From Salinibacterium sp. ZJ450 (GTDB taxonomy: Bacteria; Actinomycetota; Actinomycetes; Actinomycetales; Microbacteriaceae): a stretch of DNA of 64,000 bases. Below, piece after piece: positions 50,796 through 61,329 of this stretch. The DNA is taken from NCBI RefSeq assembly GCF_011751885.2, contig NZ_CP061771.1, positions 1,984,001-2,048,000 of the forward strand, in the 5' to 3' direction. Within the stretch, counting starts at the first letter, position 1, and each line of letters begins with the position of its first letter. The translations under genes and the position numbers were made by a program. Under the pieces are notes generated by a model that was given only the letters and a program-made list of their open reading frames with translations, was not told the DNA's origin and made no database searches.

Positions 50796-52192
50796 CGTTC
50801 GTCCTCGGCGAGGCTGATGACATCGGCCACCAGCGTGATCGACCCGGCCACCAGCACCGCACCCTTCACGGTTTCGCTGGCGTACTGTCGCGCCTCATCC
50901 ATAGCGGCCGCCAGCTGCGGCTCCACCCGAACCCGGTCGGGACCGGCGACGGCGGCGACGATTGCGGCGAGGTCATCGGCATTCAACGCCCGCGATGAAT
51001 CGGACTGGGTCACGATGAACTCGTCGACCACGGAGTCGAGTGCCTCGATGATGCCGCGGGCGTCCTTGTCCTCGAGCACGCCGACCACGCACGCCACCCG
51101 GTCGAAGGTGAAGTATGTGGTGACCGCCGCGGCCAGCGCGGCAGCGCCGTGCGGGTTGTGCGCGGCGTCCACCAATACGGTCGGCGCGGTGCCGACGACC
51201 TGCAGCCGACCGGGTGACGTGGCGGTGGCCAGCCCCTCGGCCAACGCGTCGGAATCGAGCGCCTGTTCCCCGTTGCCGAGGAATGACTCGACCGCGGCGA
51301 TCGCGAGGGTGGCGTTCTGCGCCTGATGGTCACCGAACAGCGGCAGGAACAGGTCTTCGTAGCGTCCGGCCCGGCCGCGCACGGTGATCACCTGACCGCC
51401 GACCGCGACCGTGTTGGACTCCAGGGCGAAGTCGGTTGCGTCCACGGCGAGGCTCGCCTCGTTCAGCTCGGCGGCGAGCCGCAGCTCGGTCAGTGCCTCC
51501 GGCAGCTGCAGCGCCGATACGACGCTCGCCGCCGGCTTGATGATGCCCGCCTTGGTCCTGGCGATCTCGGTGATCGTGCTGCCCAGCCTGCGGGTGTGGT
51601 CGAGCGCGATGGGGGTGAACACGGCCACCTGACCATCGGCGACGTTGGTGGAATCCCACTGCCCGCCCATGCCGACCTCGATCACCGCGACATCCACCGG
51701 GGCGTCGGCAAAGATCGCGAACGCGAGCACGGTGAGCGCCTCGAAGTAGGTCAGCGGCACGTCACCGTTGGCGGTGAGCTCGGCGTCGACCATCAACAGG
51801 TAGGGCTGGATGTCGTTCCAGTTCTCCACCAACGCGGCGTTCGAGACCGGGGCGCCGTCCAACTCGATCCGCTCGTTCAGCCGGCGCAGGTGCGGGCTGG
51901 TCATCAGCCCGGTGCGCAGACCATAGGCCCGCAGGATGCTCTCCACCATCCGGCTGGTCGACGTCTTGCCGTTGGTGCCGGTGATGTGCACCACCGAGAA
52001 GGCGCGCTGCGGGTCTCCGAGCAGGTCGACCGCTCGCCGGGTGGCCTCCAGCCGCGGCTGCGGGGCGGATTCACCGACCCGATCGAGCAGAGCGTCGATC
52101 ACCCGGTCTGCGGCGTCCTGGTATTCCATGTCGTCGAATGCGGCGTCGTCGAAGGCGCCGGAATCGTCGAAGGTGTCATCTTTCTTGCTCAT
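50783..52192 (-). CDS. folC: Bifunctional folylpolyglutamate/dihydrofolate synthase FolC
   Basis: The 469-residue protein has an acidic N-terminal extension (~25 residues), then [11 protein letters not shown] (P-loop), the omega-loop region, F-E-A-L-T-V-L-A-F and [12 protein letters not shown]. It adds glutamates to folate. It overlaps ileS by 4 bp and DUF4233 by 13 bp, so the four genes ileS-folC-DUF4233-ndk are one operon. Confidence 0.94.
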   Translation of the reverse strand: MSKKDDTFDDSGAFDDAAFDDMEYQDAADRVIDALLDRVGESAPQPRLEATRRAVDLLGDPQRAFSVVHITGTNGKTSTSRMVESILRAYGLRTGLMTSPHLRRLNERIELDGAPVSNAALVENWNDIQPYLLMVDAELTANGDVPLTYFEALTVLAFAIFADAPVDVAVIEVGMGGQWDSTNVADGQVAVFTPIALDHTRRLGSTITEIARTKAGIIKPAASVVSALQLPEALTELRLAAELNEASLAVDATDFALESNTVAVGGQVITVRGRAGRYEDLFLPLFGDHQAQNATLAIAAVESFLGNGEQALDSDALAEGLATATSPGRLQVVGTAPTVLVDAAHNPHGAAALAAAVTTYFTFDRVACVVGVLEDKDARGIIEALDSVVDEFIVTQSDSSRALNADDLAAIVAAVAGPDRVRVEPQLAAAMDEARQYASETVKGAVLVAGSITLVADVISLAEDERWMQ

Positions 52193-55100
52193 GCGCGCTC
52201 CACCGTCACCGTCACGGTCGAACCAGAACCGACCGTTGTTGTTCCATTCTCCGCCTGGACCGCGTCCAGGCTGGTGGCGAGAGTTTCGCCGGCGATCAGG
52301 TCGCGGTATTCCTCGATGGTCTCGACCGCGTCGGTGGCCAGGGTCAGCCGGATGCGGTCGGTCACGTCGAGATCGGCCTGCTTGCGGGCCTGCTGCACCG
52401 CACGGATCACGTCGCGAGCCAGGCCTTCGCCCTCGAGCTCAGGAGTGGTCACGGTGTCAAGCAGCACGAATCCGCCCCCGGGCAGGAAGGTGATCGCGTT
52501 GGAGTCGTCGTCAGACTGCAGGTCCAGCTCGAACTCCGCCGGCAGCAGCTGCACGCCATCCACAACCACAGTGTCGCCGTCCTGTTCCCAGAAGCCCTGC
52601 TTGGCGGCGGCGATCACTCGCTGCACCTCCTTGCCAATGCGCGGGCCGGCCGCTCGGGCGTTCACGGTGAGTTTGCGGGTGATACCGAAGTCGGCGAGGC
52701 TGCCCTCGACCAGTTGCGTGAACTGCACCGCCTTGACGTTCAGTTCGTCCTTCAGGATGTCGCCGAACTCGGCCAGGCGGTCGCCGTCATCGCTCACGAT
52801 GGTGAGCTCCGCGAGCGGCAGTCGCACCCGCAGGCTCTTCGCCTTACGCAGGGCAAGGCCGGCGGACGCGATCTCGCGCACCCGGTCCATCGTGGTGACC
52901 AGAGTGTCGTCGGCGGGGAACGCCTCAGGGTCTGGCCAGTTCTCCAGGTGCACGCTGCGGCCACCGGTGAGTCCGCGCCAGATCTCCTCACCGACCAGCG
53001 GCATCAACGGGGCCGCGACCCGCACCACGGTCTCCAGCACCGTGTACAGGGTGTCGAAGGCGTCTTCCCAGCCGTCTCCGGCGGCATCGCCGGCCCAGAA
53101 GCGATCGCGGCTGCGACGCACGTACCAGTTGGTGAGCACGTCGGCGAAGTCGCGCAGCTTGGCGGCGGCCATCGGCGAGTCGAACGACTCCAGGTCGTGG
53201 GTGACGTCGCTGATCAGGGTGCGCGCCTTGGCCAGCAGGTAGCGGTCCAGGATGTCGCTGGAGTCGGTGCGCCACTGGGCGGTGTACCCCGCAGCGGTCT
53301 CTCCGCCCTCGTCATCGCTTGCTGCCGGGACGGCCGCGTTGGCGTACAGGGTGAAGAAGTAGTAGGTGCTCCACAGTGGAAGCATCATCTGCCGCACGCC
53401 CTCGCGGATGCCCTCCTCGGTGACCATCAGGTTGCCGCCGCGGATGACCGAACTGGACATCAGGAACCAGCGCATGGCGTCGGCCCCGTCGCGGTCGAGC
53501 ACCTCCGAGACATCCGGATAATTGCGCAACGACTTCGACATCTTCTGGCCATCGTTGCCGAGCACAACGCCGTGGCTGAGCACATTGCTGAACGCCGGAC
53601 GGTCGAACAGGGCGGTGCTCAGCACGTGCATGGTGTAGAACCAGCCGCGGGTCTGGCCGATGTACTCCACGATGAAGTCGGCGGGGTTGCGCGAGTCGAA
53701 CCACTCCGCGTTCTCGAACGGGTAGTGCACCTGGGCGTACGGCATCGATCCGGAGTCGAACCAGACGTCGAGCACGTCCTCGATGCGTCGCATCGTGGAC
53801 TTGCCGGTGGGGTCGTCGGGGTTCGGCCGGGTGAGGTGGTCGATGTACGGGCGGTGCAGGTCGGGTTCGCCGTCGCCGTTCAGCGGCAGGGTGCCGAAGT
53901 CGCGCTGCAGTTCCTCGAGCGAGCCGTACACGTCGATGCGCGGGTAGTCCGGGTCATCGCTCTTCCAGATCGGGATCGGCGATCCCCAGTAGCGGTTGCG
54001 GGAGATCGACCAGTCGCGGGCGCCGGCGATCCACTTTCCGAACTGGCCGTGCTTGACGTTCTCCGGAACCCAGGTGATGTCCTCATTCAGCTCGACCATG
54101 CGGTCGCGGAACTCGGGAACCTTGACGAACCAGCTGGAGACCGCCTTGTAGATCAGCGGTTCGCGGCAGCGCCAGCAGTGCGGGTAGCTGTGCTCGTAGC
54201 TGGCGACCTTGAGTAGGCGGCCGTCCTCGCGGAGGAGGTTCGTGAGCGGCTTGTTCGCCTCGAACACGTGCAGACCCGCCACCGGCGCAACCTGCGGCAG
54301 GAACTTGGCGCCTTCGTCCACCGACAGGATCACCGGGATGCCGACGGCTCCGGTGACCAGCTGGTCGTCCTCACCGAAGGCGGGAGCCTGGTGCACGATG
54401 CCGGTGCCCTCACCGGTGGCGACGTAGTCGGCGACGAGGATCTGCCAGGCGTTCTCGGTGCCCCACGTCTCGACATCCGCGTAGAAATCCCAGAGCCGGT
54501 CGTAGTGCACACCGGCGAGCTCGGCGCCGGTGACGGTCTTCGAGATCGCGGCGCGGGCGGCGTCGGATGTCTCGTAGCCGAGCTCCTTGAAGTATGAGCT
54601 GATCGTGTCGGCGGCGAGCAGGTAGTCGGCGACGCCCTGCTCTGCGCCGTCGCCTGCACCGTTCGGTCCGCTCGGCAGCACCGCGTACTCGATCGCAGGC
54701 CCCACGGCGAGGGCGAAGTTGGTGGGCAGCGTCCACGGCGTGGTGGTCCAGGCCAGGGCGCGCACCGCGGTGAGGCCGAGGGCTTCGGCCTTCGGCCCGA
54801 CCAGCGGGAAGGTCACCGTGACGGTCTGGTCCTGCCTCGGCTTGTAGACGTCGTCGTCCATCCGCAGTTCGTGGTTCGACAGCGGGGTCTGGTCGTTCCA
54901 GCAGTACGGCAGTACCCGGAAGCCCTCGTAGGCGAGGCCCTTGTCGTAGAGCCGCTTGAACGCCCAGATCACGCTCTCCATGAACGAGATGTCGAGCGTC
55001 TTGTAGTCGTTCTCGAAGTCGACCCAGCGCGCCTGCCGGGTGACGTACGCCTGCCATTCCTTGGTGTAGCGCAGCACCGATTCGCGGGCCGACTGATTGA

Positions 55101-55479
55101 AGGCGTCGACGCCCATCTCTTCGATCTGGCTCTTCTCGGTGATGCCGAGCTGCCGCATCGCCTCAAGCTCGGCGGGAAGACCGTGGGTGTCCCAGCCGAA
55201 TCGGCGCTGCACCTGCTTGCCGCGCATGGTCTGGAAGCGCGGGAACAGGTCTTTGGCGTAGCCGGTCAGCAGGTGGCCGTAATGCGGCAGGCCGTTGGCG
55301 AAGGGCGGGCCGTCGTAGAAGACCCACTCCGGCTGGCCCTGCCGCTGGTCGATCGACGCCTGGAAGGTGGCGTCGTCTTTCCAGAACGCGAGGATGCGTT
55401 CCTCAATCGCGGGAAAGCTAGGGCTGGGCGTGACGCCGTCAGGGTCGGAGCTTTCGCGGCGGTTGCGGGGGTAAGTCAT
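52189..55479 (-). CDS. ileS: Isoleucyl-tRNA synthetase
   Basis: The 1096-residue protein has the class I HIGH motif as H-Y-G-H (66-69), the K-M-S-K-S motif and an editing (CP1) domain that includes C-W-R-C. Its length and motifs place it in the long type-2 (eukaryote-like) IleS group common in actinobacteria. Type-2 enzymes are often less sensitive to mupirocin; that is inference here. It is preceded by a T-box leader. Confidence 0.95.
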   Translation of the reverse strand: MTYPRNRRESSDPDGVTPSPSFPAIEERILAFWKDDATFQASIDQRQGQPEWVFYDGPPFANGLPHYGHLLTGYAKDLFPRFQTMRGKQVQRRFGWDTHGLPAELEAMRQLGITEKSQIEEMGVDAFNQSARESVLRYTKEWQAYVTRQARWVDFENDYKTLDISFMESVIWAFKRLYDKGLAYEGFRVLPYCWNDQTPLSNHELRMDDDVYKPRQDQTVTVTFPLVGPKAEALGLTAVRALAWTTTPWTLPTNFALAVGPAIEYAVLPSGPNGAGDGAEQGVADYLLAADTISSYFKELGYETSDAARAAISKTVTGAELAGVHYDRLWDFYADVETWGTENAWQILVADYVATGEGTGIVHQAPAFGEDDQLVTGAVGIPVILSVDEGAKFLPQVAPVAGLHVFEANKPLTNLLREDGRLLKVASYEHSYPHCWRCREPLIYKAVSSWFVKVPEFRDRMVELNEDITWVPENVKHGQFGKWIAGARDWSISRNRYWGSPIPIWKSDDPDYPRIDVYGSLEELQRDFGTLPLNGDGEPDLHRPYIDHLTRPNPDDPTGKSTMRRIEDVLDVWFDSGSMPYAQVHYPFENAEWFDSRNPADFIVEYIGQTRGWFYTMHVLSTALFDRPAFSNVLSHGVVLGNDGQKMSKSLRNYPDVSEVLDRDGADAMRWFLMSSSVIRGGNLMVTEEGIREGVRQMMLPLWSTYYFFTLYANAAVPAASDDEGGETAAGYTAQWRTDSSDILDRYLLAKARTLISDVTHDLESFDSPMAAAKLRDFADVLTNWYVRRSRDRFWAGDAAGDGWEDAFDTLYTVLETVVRVAAPLMPLVGEEIWRGLTGGRSVHLENWPDPEAFPADDTLVTTMDRVREIASAGLALRKAKSLRVRLPLAELTIVSDDGDRLAEFGDILKDELNVKAVQFTQLVEGSLADFGITRKLTVNARAAGPRIGKEVQRVIAAAKQGFWEQDGDTVVVDGVQLLPAEFELDLQSDDDSNAITFLPGGGFVLLDTVTTPELEGEGLARDVIRAVQQARKQADLDVTDRIRLTLATDAVETIEEYRDLIAGETLATSLDAVQAENGTTTVGSGSTVTVTVERA

Positions 55480-55684
55480 GGGTCTCCTGGCAGGATCTTC
55501 ATCTGCACGAGGACGCTGCCGGGTCTCACCCTGCAGCGCGGTACCACCCCGTTTGTCATCCGAAGGATGACCGCTTATTCCTTGGCGATGACGGGCCAGC
55601 CCCGTTCGGTTCTACCGGGCGGGAATCTTGCGATTCCCACCGTTCTTCCGAAGACTCCCCGGTGATGGCCGGATCGGTGTCGTT
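55480..55684 (-). promoter_or_regulatory. Translational T-box riboswitch of ileS (ultrashort Stem I)
   Basis: Reading the minus strand from about 55684, the leader has a short hairpin whose loop CCATCA holds the specifier AUC (55664-55666). A GGGAATC-GCAA-GATTCCC stem (55621-55638) and a GTCATCC-TTC-GGATGAC stem (55555-55571) follow. Next is the T-box core TGGTACCGCG (55537-55546), which binds the uncharged tRNA 3' end. A GGCAG/CTGCC pairing near the ribosome binding site suggests translational control. The specifier in a terminal loop is the actinobacterial ileS form. Confidence 0.9.
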
Positions 55685-55690
55685 GCGTCC

Positions 55691-55696
55691 AGAATA
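55691..55696 (-). promoter_or_regulatory. Candidate -10 of the ileS operon
   Basis: TATTCT on the minus strand lies 7 nt before the expected first nucleotide of the T-box leader. No clear -35 is present. Confidence 0.5.
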
Positions 55697-55823
55697 CAGG
55701 CTTGAGCCGCGCCGGCGGGTTCCGAGGCCGTGGCCACGGGTTTCTCGACATGGCTTCTCCCCCGCAGACGATCTGTCTACGCTGGCCAGACCGAGCTGGG
55801 CAGAGCGAGCGAAGGGCGACGCA

Positions 55824-56225
55824 GTGGGCGACACCATGGGCGACAAGGGCGACAAACAGGGCACCGTGATGAGAGCCGGCATCCCGGTGCTGCGCATCCT
55901 GTCTATCGAGCAGGCGCACGAGTTCTATCTCGGGTTCCTCGGCTTCTCCGTGGACTGGGAGCACCACTTCGAGCCAGGGCTGCCGCTCTACTCGCAGATT
56001 TCGCGGTCTGGCCTGGTGCTGCACCTGTCGGAGCATCGCGGTGACGGAACGCCAGGGGCCGTGGTGTGGGCGGCGGTGGACGACGTCAGCGCGCTGCGCA
56101 CAGAGCTGAGCCAGAAACGGTACTCCGGCACGCTTGCCGACATCGACGCCGGTGCCCCGGGCGGGCCCACCCTCGAGCTGACCGACCCGTTCGGCAACGT
56201 GCTGCGGTTCTGCCAGCCGGCCTGA
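55824..56225 (+). CDS. VOC/glyoxalase-fold protein (bleomycin-resistance-like)
   Basis: The 133-residue protein has the glyoxalase/VOC pattern: P-V-L-R-I-L-S-I-E-Q-A-H-E-F-Y-L-G-F-L-G-F and D-P-F-G-N-V-L-R-F at the end. It resembles Ble-type resistance proteins that bind drugs rather than catalyse. The start could be GTG 55824 (AAGGG 7 nt upstream) or ATG 55869. It is convergent with the peptide ABC operon, 6 bp apart. Confidence 0.75.
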   Translation: MGDTMGDKGDKQGTVMRAGIPVLRILSIEQAHEFYLGFLGFSVDWEHHFEPGLPLYSQISRSGLVLHLSEHRGDGTPGAVVWAAVDDVSALRTELSQKRYSGTLADIDAGAPGGPTLELTDPFGNVLRFCQPA

Positions 56226-56231
56226 TGCCGC

Positions 56232-57785
56232 TCAGCCGGCGATCGCCGGCACCGACTCCAGCAGCTGCATGGTGAACGGATGCTGCGGCCTGGTGAGCAC
56301 GCGGGTGGCGGTGCCCTGTTCGATCACGGCGCCGTCCTTCATGACCAGGATGTCGTCGCTCATCTGCCGGATCACCGCGAGGTCGTGCGAGATGAACACC
56401 ATCGAGAGTCCGAGGGCGCGTTGCAGGTCGCTCAGCAGGGCGAGCACCTGGGCCTGGATCGACACGTCGAGCGCGGACACCGGCTCGTCGCAGATCAGGA
56501 TGTCGGGCCGCCGAGCCAGCGCGCGGGCGATCGCCACGCGTTGCCGTTGCCCGCCGGACAGCTGGTGCGGGCGTCGTCGCCGGAACTCGTCGGTCAGCCC
56601 CACCTGGCCGAGCAGTTCGCTGACCCGAGCAGCGCGATCGGCGCGTGGCGTGTCGGTCAGGGCCACCGCCTCGCCGATGATCGAGTGCACGGTGTGCCGC
56701 GGGTCGAGGGCGCCGAATGGGTTCTGATCGATCAGCTGGATGCGTCCGCGCATCGGGCGCCGCCGCGACTCGGGCAGCGCCGACCACGGCTGGTCGCCGA
56801 GCACAACCTCACCGGCATCCGGGCGCTGCAGCCCCAGCAGCAGGTGCGCCACGGTGCTCTTCCCGGAGCCGGACTCCCCGACGATGCCGATCGTGCTGCC
56901 GGCGCGCAGTTCGAACGACACGTCGTCGACCGCGCGGAACGTGCTGCGATCGGGACGGCGATACGTCTTGACCAGGTTGTGCGCGGCCAGCACGACGTCG
57001 ATGCTCTCAATGTCGGTCGCGGTGCGCGGGCCGGGCACGGCGTCGATCAGCATGCGAGTGTACGGATGCCGCGGCGCCTCGAGCACGTCGCCGGCGCCTT
57101 CCTCGACAATCTGGCCGTCCTTCATCACGGCGATGCGGTCGGCAAGTCGGGCGACGACGCCCAGGTCGTGACTGACCAGCAGCAGGGCCAGCCCGGCGGC
57201 CTTCAACTCGGCGAGCAGGTCGAGGATCTGCGCCTGCACGGTCGCGTCGAGCGCGGTGGTGGGTTCGTCGGCGATCAGCAGGCTGGGCGATCCGGCGAGG
57301 GCGGACGCAATCAACGCGCGTTGGCGCAGGCCGCCCGACAGCTCGTGCGGGTACTGCTTGGCCCGCTGCTCGGGGTCGGGCACCGCGACATCCGTCAGCA
57401 ATTGAAGCACCCGGCCGGCCGTGTCACCGCTGCGGGGCTCGTGCACCTCGATGGCCTCGGCCACCTCGCGCCCGACCCGGCGCAGCGGGTCGAGCGAGAC
57501 GAGGGCGTCCTGGCTGACCAGGCCAACCCGGTTGCCGCGGATGCCGCGCCAGTCGCGGTCGCCGAAGCCGGCGGTGTCGTGGCCGGCGACCACCAGTTGG
57601 TCGGCGCTCACGCGTGCGGTGGGCGGGGTGAGTCCGAGCAGGGCACGGGCGGTCATGGTCTTGCCGGAGCCGGATTCGCCGACGAGGGCGAGGCACTCCC
57701 CCGGAGCAATGTCGAAGGACACCCCGCGCACCGCCTCGGTCGCGCCGAAGGCGACCCGCAGGTTCCGCACCGAGACGAAGGTCAT
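56232..57785 (-). CDS. Dipeptide-type ABC transporter, fused double ATPase
   Basis: The 517-residue protein has two complete ABC domains in one chain. The first has Walker A G-E-S-G-S-G-K-T and signature L-S-G-G-L-R-Q-R; the second has G-E-S-G-S-G-K-S and L-S-G-G-Q-R-Q-R. Each has D-E-P and a switch His. This fuses the DppD and DppF roles. It overlaps the permease gene by 4 bp. Substrate class: peptide/nickel/glycine-betaine-like, not more exact. Confidence 0.9.
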   Translation of the reverse strand: MTFVSVRNLRVAFGATEAVRGVSFDIAPGECLALVGESGSGKTMTARALLGLTPPTARVSADQLVVAGHDTAGFGDRDWRGIRGNRVGLVSQDALVSLDPLRRVGREVAEAIEVHEPRSGDTAGRVLQLLTDVAVPDPEQRAKQYPHELSGGLRQRALIASALAGSPSLLIADEPTTALDATVQAQILDLLAELKAAGLALLLVSHDLGVVARLADRIAVMKDGQIVEEGAGDVLEAPRHPYTRMLIDAVPGPRTATDIESIDVVLAAHNLVKTYRRPDRSTFRAVDDVSFELRAGSTIGIVGESGSGKSTVAHLLLGLQRPDAGEVVLGDQPWSALPESRRRPMRGRIQLIDQNPFGALDPRHTVHSIIGEAVALTDTPRADRAARVSELLGQVGLTDEFRRRRPHQLSGGQRQRVAIARALARRPDILICDEPVSALDVSIQAQVLALLSDLQRALGLSMVFISHDLAVIRQMSDDILVMKDGAVIEQGTATRVLTRPQHPFTMQLLESVPAIAG

Positions 57786-58618
57786 GAGGTGCCCCGCTGC
57801 CTGAGGTAGCGGCCGACGGTGCTGGTGGCGATCACGGTGGCGGTGATCGCCAGGCCGGGGAACACGGCGATCCACCAGGCGGTGGCCAGGAAGTTGCGGC
57901 CGTCGGAGAGGATCAGCCCCCACTCTGGTGTCGGCGGTTTCGGTCCCATGCCGAGGAAGCTGAGCCCTGCGGCCGAGACGATCGCCGTGCCGACGCCGAT
58001 GGTGGCCATCACCAGCAGCGGGCCGAGCGTGTTGGGCATGATGTGTCGCAGGGTTGTGCGCCAGGGCGGCACGCCGAGCGCGATGGCGGCACGCACATAG
58101 CCGGTGCGGCGCACCACCATGGTCTGACCGCGGGCGATCCGGGCGTATGCGGGAATGGCCGCGATCGACACCGCGATCAGCAGGCTGGTCTCGCCCGGGC
58201 CCACCACGGCGATCACGACGAGGGCGAGCAGGAACTCGGGAAACGCCATCACGATCTCGATGATCCGCGACAGCACGGTGTCGACGGCGCGCGGCGCCAT
58301 CCCCGACAGCACCCCGATGATCAGCCCGCAGACCAGCGCGATCAGCGTGGCACCGAACCCGACCAGCAGCGAATAGCGGGCGCCATACACGACCCGGGCG
58401 AATACGTCGCGGCCGGCCTGATCGGTGCCGAACCAGTGCTCGGCGCTTGGCGCCTGCAGGGAGTTGGCGACATCCGCCCGTATGGGGTCATACATGGTGA
58501 ACAGGCCCGGCGCGATGGCTGAGGCGATCAGCAGCACCAGGAACAGGGCGGCTGCGACGACGCCGATGGGCGCGGCTCGCCAGCTGGCGGCCTGTCGAGT
58601 GGCGGTGAGGGTGCTCAT
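57782..58618 (-). CDS. Dipeptide-type ABC permease (DppC-like)
   Basis: The 278-residue membrane protein has an N-terminal helix, the G-T-D-Q-A-G-R-D-V-F-A-R-V-V-Y-G-A-R motif typical of DppC/OppC, about five further helices and an EAA-type loop (A-A-I-A-L-G-V-P-P-W). Overlaps its neighbours by 4 bp at each end. Confidence 0.9.
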   Translation of the reverse strand: MSTLTATRQAASWRAAPIGVVAAALFLVLLIASAIAPGLFTMYDPIRADVANSLQAPSAEHWFGTDQAGRDVFARVVYGARYSLLVGFGATLIALVCGLIIGVLSGMAPRAVDTVLSRIIEIVMAFPEFLLALVVIAVVGPGETSLLIAVSIAAIPAYARIARGQTMVVRRTGYVRAAIALGVPPWRTTLRHIMPNTLGPLLVMATIGVGTAIVSAAGLSFLGMGPKPPTPEWGLILSDGRNFLATAWWIAVFPGLAITATVIATSTVGRYLRQRGTS

Positions 58619-59565
58619 GCGGTCACCGCCGTGCGCAGTCGAGGGTCGATGCGTTCGGTGAGCAGGTCGACGATGAGGTTGGTGACGGCGAACACGATCG
58701 CCGCGAGCACGATGATGCCGAGCACGACCGGGATGTCGCGGCCGAGGATCGCCCGCACCGCCACACCGCCGAGTCCCTGTCTGGCGAACACGGTCTCGAC
58801 CAGGACGGCGCCGCCGAGCAGTGAACCGACCAGGTACCCGGTCAGGGTGATGGTGTCACCGGCCGCGTGGCGGAGTGTGTGCCGCGCCACCAGCCGGCGG
58901 TGGCCGATGCCGCGAGCCCGGGCGGTGGTGGCGAAGGGCTGTTCTGCGGCCTGGTCCAGGCCCTGCCGCAGCACCTGGCTGATGATGCCGGCGATCGGCA
59001 GGGCGAGGGTGAGGGCGGGCAGCACCAGCGACGCGAACCCCTCGGACGAGGCCGACGGAAACCACTGCAGTTGGTAGGCGAAGACGGCGAGCAGCACGAG
59101 GCCCACCCAGAAGGTGGGCGATGAGACGACGAACAACTCCAGCAGCGAGATCACCGAGCGGGAGCCCTTGCCGCGCGCCAGCAGCGCGGCGGCGGCGGCG
59201 AGCAGCAGGGCGAACACCAGCGCGAGCGAGGTCAGTTGCAGGGTGGGCAGCACCTGGCCGCCGATCACCTCGGTGATCGGCTGGCGCAGCTGGTATGACT
59301 CCAGATCACCGGTGATCAGCTGGCCGAAATAGGCGAAGTACTGCACGATCGGCGACTGGTCGAGCCCCCAGTCGGCGCGGATCTGGTCGCGCACGGATTC
59401 GCTGACTCGGGCGTTGACGCCGAGCATCACGTCGACCGGGTCGCCGGGGATCAGCCGGAGCGCGATGAAGCCGGCGGTGGCTGCTCCCCAGACCACCAGG
59501 AGCATGCCACCGAGGCGCCCGAGCACCCGCAACGTCACCGCGCGGGTGCCCGAGAGCGCGTTCAT
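58615..59565 (-). CDS. Dipeptide-type ABC permease (DppB-like)
   Basis: The 316-residue membrane protein has the DppB start pattern with a single helix, P-G-D-P-V-D-V-M-L, then a periplasmic loop and five helices with T-A-R-A-R-G-I-G-H-R-R. ATG 59565 overlaps the binding protein stop (ATGA); a longer frame lies within the binding protein gene and is not used. Confidence 0.9.
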   Translation of the reverse strand: MNALSGTRAVTLRVLGRLGGMLLVVWGAATAGFIALRLIPGDPVDVMLGVNARVSESVRDQIRADWGLDQSPIVQYFAYFGQLITGDLESYQLRQPITEVIGGQVLPTLQLTSLALVFALLLAAAAALLARGKGSRSVISLLELFVVSSPTFWVGLVLLAVFAYQLQWFPSASSEGFASLVLPALTLALPIAGIISQVLRQGLDQAAEQPFATTARARGIGHRRLVARHTLRHAAGDTITLTGYLVGSLLGGAVLVETVFARQGLGGVAVRAILGRDIPVVLGIIVLAAIVFAVTNLIVDLLTERIDPRLRTAVTA

Positions 59566-61211
59566 TCGCTGACGGTCGCCCCGTAGAAGGAGGCGCGCCC
59601 GTACAGGTCGAAGCTGAGGCCTTCGACGGCCTTGCTGGCGACGGTGATCTCGCTCGGCACGTACAGCGGCACGATGAGCACCTGTTCGTTGTTCCACTGC
59701 TGCACCTGCTGGTACAGCGACTCCCGCTCGGCCGGGTCGGTGGTGGCGACCGCGTCATCGAGCAGGTTGTCGATCTCGGGCTTGCTCACGGTTGACGCGT
59801 TCTGGAAGCCGCCGGTGTGCAGGTGGCTCCGCAGCACGTCGGCGTCCGGGCCAGAGAAGCCCCAGTCGGTGAGGTCGAAGGTGCGCGGGCCGTAGAGCTC
59901 GTTGTACTGAGCCGGCTCGACAACGTCGCGAACGACCTCGAAGCCGATGTCGCGCAGATCGGACTGGATAACGTCGGCGAGGCTCGCCTTGTCGTCGGCG
60001 ACCGGAGTCCAGGCGATCCACTGGACGCTCAGCCGCTGGCCGTCCTTGACGCGGTAGCCCTCGGAGTCGCGTTCGGTCCAGCCGGCCTGATCGAGCAGCG
60101 CGCCGGCGGCGTCCGGGTCGTACGGCCAGGAGCCCTCGAGTGACGGGTCGTAGGAGTTCGGGGTGGTCGGCGCGAGGATGCTCCACGCCCGGTCGAACTG
60201 GCCGAAATAGATGTTCTCGATCGCCGTGTCCAGGTCGAAGCCGATGCGGAACGCCTGGCGAACCAGCGGGTCGGCGAAGACGCCGTTGGCCTCGTTGATG
60301 TACAGCGAGTACGGGATACCCGGAAGCTCCACCGTGGTGGTGTCGAACCCGTCGCCGACCTGCTCGGTCATGCTCGGGGTGATGTCGGCCGCGACATCCA
60401 CTTCTCCGCTGGTCAGCGCGCCGAGGCGGGATGAGGTTTCCGGCAGAATGCGGATCACCAGACGGTCGGATGCCGCGGTGCCGGTGTGCTCCGAGCCTTC
60501 GGCCGGCCAGTTGTAGTCGGGGTTCGCCTCGAAGACGAGTTCCTGGTCAGGGGTGTATTCGGTGAGGATGAACGGGCCGGTTCCGACCGTCACGTCCGGG
60601 CCGCCGGCCCGCAGTGTGTCGGCGGACTCGGCGAGCACCTTGGGCGAGTAGAAGCCCAACTGCGGAAGGCTGACGCCCTGCAGGAACGGTGCGTAGGGCT
60701 GGCTGAAGTTGACCTGCACGGTGAACTCGTCGACCACCTGGGTGTCGACGTAGTAGCCGCCCTCTTCGGCGTAGCCGATCAGGCTGGCGGCCTGGGCGGA
60801 GGCGGTCTCCGGGTCGACGACGTGGTCGAAGTTCGCCTTCACCGCTTCGGCGTTGAACGGTTCGCCGTCGTGGAACGTGACGTCCTCGCGCAGTGTGAAG
60901 GTGTACTGCAGCTGGTCGTCGGAGACCTCCCACGACTTCGCCAGCCAGGGCGCGAAGGTGCCGTCCTCGTTCTGCGCCACCAGGGAGTCGAACGAGTTGC
61001 GGAGCACGAGCGAGCTGACGTCCAGTTGCGTGGAGTGGATGTCCATGTGGCCGCTACCGAGGTTTGCGCCCTCGATGCCGAAGGTGATGGTGCGCGAGTC
61101 ACTGCCTGCGCCGACGCTTCCTCCGGCGGCGCAGCCGGAAAGGAGCAGCGCCGCGGCGGTGACGGCGGCGAGGGTCGCGACGCGCGACGATCGGGAACGG
61201 AGAATGGGCAT
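59562..61211 (-). CDS. Dipeptide-type ABC substrate-binding lipoprotein
   Basis: The 549-residue protein has a lipoprotein signal (lipobox L-L-S-G-C) and the SBP_bac_5 fold: L-A-K-S-W-E-V-S-D-D-Q-L-Q-Y-T-F-T-L-R, V-x-F-H-D-G-x-P-F-N-A, and V-G-T-G-P-F-I-L. It is the first gene of the four-gene operon. The ligand (peptide, metal chelate or other) is unknown. No strong Shine-Dalgarno sequence is seen. Confidence 0.9.
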   Translation of the reverse strand: MPILRSRSSRVATLAAVTAAALLLSGCAAGGSVGAGSDSRTITFGIEGANLGSGHMDIHSTQLDVSSLVLRNSFDSLVAQNEDGTFAPWLAKSWEVSDDQLQYTFTLREDVTFHDGEPFNAEAVKANFDHVVDPETASAQAASLIGYAEEGGYYVDTQVVDEFTVQVNFSQPYAPFLQGVSLPQLGFYSPKVLAESADTLRAGGPDVTVGTGPFILTEYTPDQELVFEANPDYNWPAEGSEHTGTAASDRLVIRILPETSSRLGALTSGEVDVAADITPSMTEQVGDGFDTTTVELPGIPYSLYINEANGVFADPLVRQAFRIGFDLDTAIENIYFGQFDRAWSILAPTTPNSYDPSLEGSWPYDPDAAGALLDQAGWTERDSEGYRVKDGQRLSVQWIAWTPVADDKASLADVIQSDLRDIGFEVVRDVVEPAQYNELYGPRTFDLTDWGFSGPDADVLRSHLHTGGFQNASTVSKPEIDNLLDDAVATTDPAERESLYQQVQQWNNEQVLIVPLYVPSEITVASKAVEGLSFDLYGRASFYGATVSE

Positions 61212-61259
61212 GCCTGTGGTTCTCTCTGTGAAGGGAAGGGGTCGACAACGACCTCCTCC

Positions 61260-61325
61260 ATCCTAGCTTTGTTGGACTCAGTACAATAAACCGCATCGAC
61301 CACCTTTGGTCAGACTTGTTGGAGG
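61260..61325. promoter_or_regulatory. Divergent regulatory region of the peptide ABC operon and TetR gene
   Basis: The 118-bp gap holds two TTGTTGGA words (61270 and 61317, 47 bp apart). It also holds an inverted repeat GACCA-CCTT-TGGTC (61298-61311) and TTGT...ACAA arms (61270-61286). TAGGAT (61260-61265, minus strand) is a candidate -10 for the binding protein. GGAGG precedes the TetR GTG. Candidate TetR operators, unproven. Confidence 0.45.
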
Positions 61326-61329
61326 ATTC

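Noticed and set aside
55662-55823. Upstream extension of the VOC protein to 55662
   Set aside because: The extra 54 residues are basic and low-complexity and would run through the ileS T-box leader and promoter region.
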